From assembly GCF_025362455.1 (NCBI RefSeq), contig NZ_JANYGJ010000203.1:1-7594 (forward strand): 7,594 nucleotides of DNA. Direction: 5' to 3'. The position numbers and the translations under genes were made by a program. A model generated the notes under the pieces. That model saw only the letters and a list, made by a program, of their open reading frames with translations, made no database searches and was not told where the DNA came from. Origin of the DNA: Deinococcus sp. (GTDB lineage: Bacteria > Deinococcota > Deinococci > Deinococcales > Deinococcaceae). Shown here one piece after another: positions 6,361 through 7,594 of this stretch (position 1 is its first letter; each line of letters starts with the position of its first letter).

Positions 6361-6389
6361 TGGACAGCGTTCCAGTGCAGGCGCAGACT
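6361..6389 (+). promoter_or_regulatory. Promoter of the small gene (leaderless)
   Basis: -35 TGGACA (6361-6366, 5 of 6 to TTGACA), 17-nt spacer, -10 CAGACT (6384-6389), then 6 nt (ATACAC) and the ATG at 6396. It is the best-formed promoter in the window. There is no ribosome binding site, so a leaderless message is predicted. The -35 directly follows the ACCGAT half-site of the LysR box. Confidence 0.6.
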
Positions 6390-6395
6390 ATACAC

Positions 6396-6704
6396 ATGAC
6401 CTTCACCCTGCCCCGTTTGCACCGCCCTAATCAGGCGAGCAGCACCCACCTTCAGCCTGCCCCCGTTCAGGCGGCGCCCGTTGCGCCCACCTCCGTCACC
6501 GACGTGTACATCGAGGTCGTATTGCCCGCCCGGCAGGCGCTGCCCCGCGTGCCCGGCTGGCAGCTCCGGCTGTGGCCCACCGCCAGCCTCGGTGACGCGA
6601 CCTTGCAGGCCCATCCGGACGGCCCCCAGGTGTCGGTGGCCAGCCTGACCGACGCGCTGCACGCCCAGGGCATCCAGACGCTGGGCCTGACGCGGCGGCG
6701 CTGA
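6396..6704 (+). CDS. Hypothetical protein, 102 residues
   Basis: I do not recognise this protein. From the ATG at 6396 it has a Pro/Ala/Gln-rich N-terminus (residues 1-34, low complexity, probably disordered). A compact, more ordered part follows: VTDVYIEVVLPARQALPRVP looks like a beta-strand opening, then WQLRLWPTAS, with a basic end LTRRR. There is no signal peptide, transmembrane segment or cysteine. The codons are G/C-ending like its neighbours, and a good leaderless promoter sits exactly upstream, which argues for a real gene. An open frame extends to 6312, but that start would lie in the LysR box and has no support. It is divergent from the LysR gene, so probably its target, and 120 bp upstream of the ferritin-like gene. 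Confidence 0.7.
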   Translation: MTFTLPRLHRPNQASSTHLQPAPVQAAPVAPTSVTDVYIEVVLPARQALPRVPGWQLRLWPTASLGDATLQAHPDGPQVSVASLTDALHAQGIQTLGLTRRR

Positions 6705-6765
6705 AACCGAGTTGCCCACCGGGGCGTGAGGTTCTGGTGAACATCCACTCCGGCGCCGCGCCGCA

Positions 6766-6773
6766 TATAGCTT
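6766..6773 (+). promoter_or_regulatory. Weak -10 candidate for the ferritin-like gene
   Basis: TATAGCTT in a small A/T patch of the GC-rich spacer 6705-6824; TATAGC or TAGCTT could serve as the hexamer. No -35 match lies at 16-18 nt. A small hairpin, CTCCA (6788-6792) with TGGAG (6798-6802), would fall in the leader just before the ribosome binding site. Confidence 0.3.
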
Positions 6774-6811
6774 CCTGACGAACGCCCCTCCATACGCTGG
6801 AGCGGGCCGCC

Positions 6812-6817
6812 AGGAGG
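6812..6817 (+). promoter_or_regulatory. Shine-Dalgarno site of the ferritin-like gene
   Basis: AGGAGG, 7 nt before the ATG at 6825. It selects that ATG over the in-frame ATG at 6855, which has no such site but immediately precedes the twin-arginine motif. Confidence 0.9.
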
Positions 6818-6824
6818 AACCACT

Positions 6825-7594
6825 ATGAGCGACAAGACTATAAGCGAAACCACCATGAACCGCCGCGCCGCCCTCGGAACACTCGGCAAACTCGGCCTGG
6901 GCGCCGCTGCCCTGGGCCTGAGCGGCAGCGTCCTGGCCGCGCCCGCCAAGAACATCGACGGCGACGTGCTGAACTTCGCGCTGAACCTCGAATACTTAGA
7001 GGCCGCCTTCTACCTGGCCGCCGTGGGCCGTCTGGGCGAGTTGCAGGCCATCGGCGGCTCGGCCCCGATTGCGCTGCCTGCCGGACTGGACCGGGTGTCG
7101 GGCGTGCAGTTCAAAGACAGCAGCGTCCAGGCTTTCATGAACGCCATCGCCGAGGACGAGCTTCAGCACGTCAAGTTCCTGTACGGCGCACTGGGCAAGG
7201 GCGCCGTGGCGCGTCCGGCGCTCGACCTGGCCGGAGCCTTCGACGCGGCGGGCATGGCGGCTTCGGGCGGCGCCATCAAGGGCTTTAACCCCTACGCCAA
7301 CGAGCTGTTCTTCTTGCACGGCGCTTTTATTTTTGAAGACGTGGGCGTCACCGCCTACAGCGGCGCGGCCACCTTGTTGACCAACCCGGCCTACCTCCAG
7401 GCGGCGGCGGGCATCCTGGCCTCCGAGGCGTACCACGCGGGCGCCATCCGCACCTTCCTGTACCAGCGTAGGGACCAGGCGGCGGCGGCGGGCCTGAGCG
7501 TCGAGCAGGTCATCGGCGCCATCAGCGCCCTGCGCGCCAAGGTCGGCGGCGGCAAGGACAAGGGCCTGACCGAGAATGGCCGCGCCATCAGCAC
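6825..7594 (+). CDS. Tat-exported ferritin-like (Ferritin_2, PCC13-62 type) protein, 3' end off window
   Basis: 256 codons are visible before the right edge. The N-terminus has MNRRAALGTLG (11-21) with twin arginines 13-14, a Leu/Ala/Gly-rich h-region and an SVLA-AP site near residues 38-39, so Tat export to the cell envelope is predicted. The mature part is a four-helix ferritin-like bundle: NFALNLEYLEAAFYL (helix 1, Glu56/Glu59), AIAEDELQHVKFLYG (helix 2, Glu112-x-x-His115), FIFEDVGVTAY (helix 3, Glu171), and ILASEAYHAGAIRT (helix 4, Glu201-x-x-His204). The paired E...ExxH diiron signature is thus complete. Homologues include plant desiccation-related protein PCC13-62 and Deinococcus proteins linked to desiccation tolerance. 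Whether it stores iron, detoxifies peroxide or has another role cannot be read from sequence. A start at Met11 is possible, but the strong ribosome site favours 6825. Confidence 0.9.
   Translation, partial: MSDKTISETTMNRRAALGTLGKLGLGAAALGLSGSVLAAPAKNIDGDVLNFALNLEYLEAAFYLAAVGRLGELQAIGGSAPIALPAGLDRVSGVQFKDSSVQAFMNAIAEDELQHVKFLYGALGKGAVARPALDLAGAFDAAGMAASGGAIKGFNPYANELFFLHGAFIFEDVGVTAYSGAATLLTNPAYLQAAAGILASEAYHAGAIRTFLYQRRDQAAAAGLSVEQVIGAISALRAKVGGGKDKGLTENGRAIS

Noticed and set aside
6312..6395. ATG at 6312 for the small gene (130 residues)
   Set aside because: The extra 28 residues overlap the LysR box and the best promoter in the window. The ATG at 6396 fits that promoter exactly.
6996..7594. 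Minus-strand open frames 6996-7436 and 7391-7594
   Set aside because: They are antisense to the ferritin-like gene, whose plus-strand frame carries a Shine-Dalgarno, Tat signal and diiron ligands.

Overview
This window looks like ordinary chromosomal DNA from a GC-rich Deinococcus-type bacterium. The assignment rests on three things: strongly G/C-ending codons; a Tat-exported, ferritin-like protein of the PCC13-62 (desiccation-related) type; and several genes whose start codon sits 6-8 nt after a -10-like hexamer with no Shine-Dalgarno sequence, a leaderless layout common in Deinococcus. No species can be named from the sequence alone. There are no rRNA or tRNA genes, no transposase, no CRISPR array and no phage gene.

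Layout, left to right. (1) 1-1388, minus: most of an aldehyde dehydrogenase of the ExaC/AldB acetaldehyde type; its C-terminus runs off the left edge. (2) 1516-3863, minus: a folate block read HIT hydrolase > folP > folB > folK. HIT and folP are 3 nt apart, and folB and folK 6 nt apart. A 239-bp spacer separates folP from folB and holds a G-quadruplex-type 8-bp repeat overlapping the folP stop codon and a REP-like palindromic element. (3) 3913-5010, plus: a short-chain dehydrogenase with a Ser/Lys-rich repeated N-terminus, a short hydrophobic segment and a 15-bp tandem repeat inside the Rossmann domain. It diverges from the HIT gene across a 49-bp spacer with a centred inverted repeat. (4) 5011-5301: a convergent spacer with two hairpin-plus-T4 terminator candidates, a REP-like palindrome and a 17-bp tandem repeat. 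(5) 5302-6270, minus: a LysR-type regulator. (6) 6271-6395: a divergent control region with an ATC-N9-GAT LysR-type box. (7) 6396-6704, plus: a small 102-aa protein I do not recognise. (8) 6825-7594, plus: the ferritin-like protein, cut by the right edge.

How the genes fit together. FolB, FolK and FolP are successive enzymes of dihydropteroate synthesis: FolB makes 6-hydroxymethyl-dihydropterin, FolK pyrophosphorylates it, and FolP condenses it with p-aminobenzoate. The HIT protein is a nucleotide hydrolase probably co-transcribed with folP. The LysR regulator probably controls the divergent small gene and itself. The aldehyde dehydrogenase and the ferritin-like gene have strong Shine-Dalgarno sites, unlike the leaderless genes.

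I found no convincing new multi-gene system. The most interesting signals are regulatory and repeat-based: the shared YAKACT-to-ATG leaderless pattern, the four-run G4 motif at the folP stop, the symmetric operator-like repeat between HIT and the dehydrogenase, the LysR box next to an unknown small gene, and the in-frame VQT repeat in the dehydrogenase.
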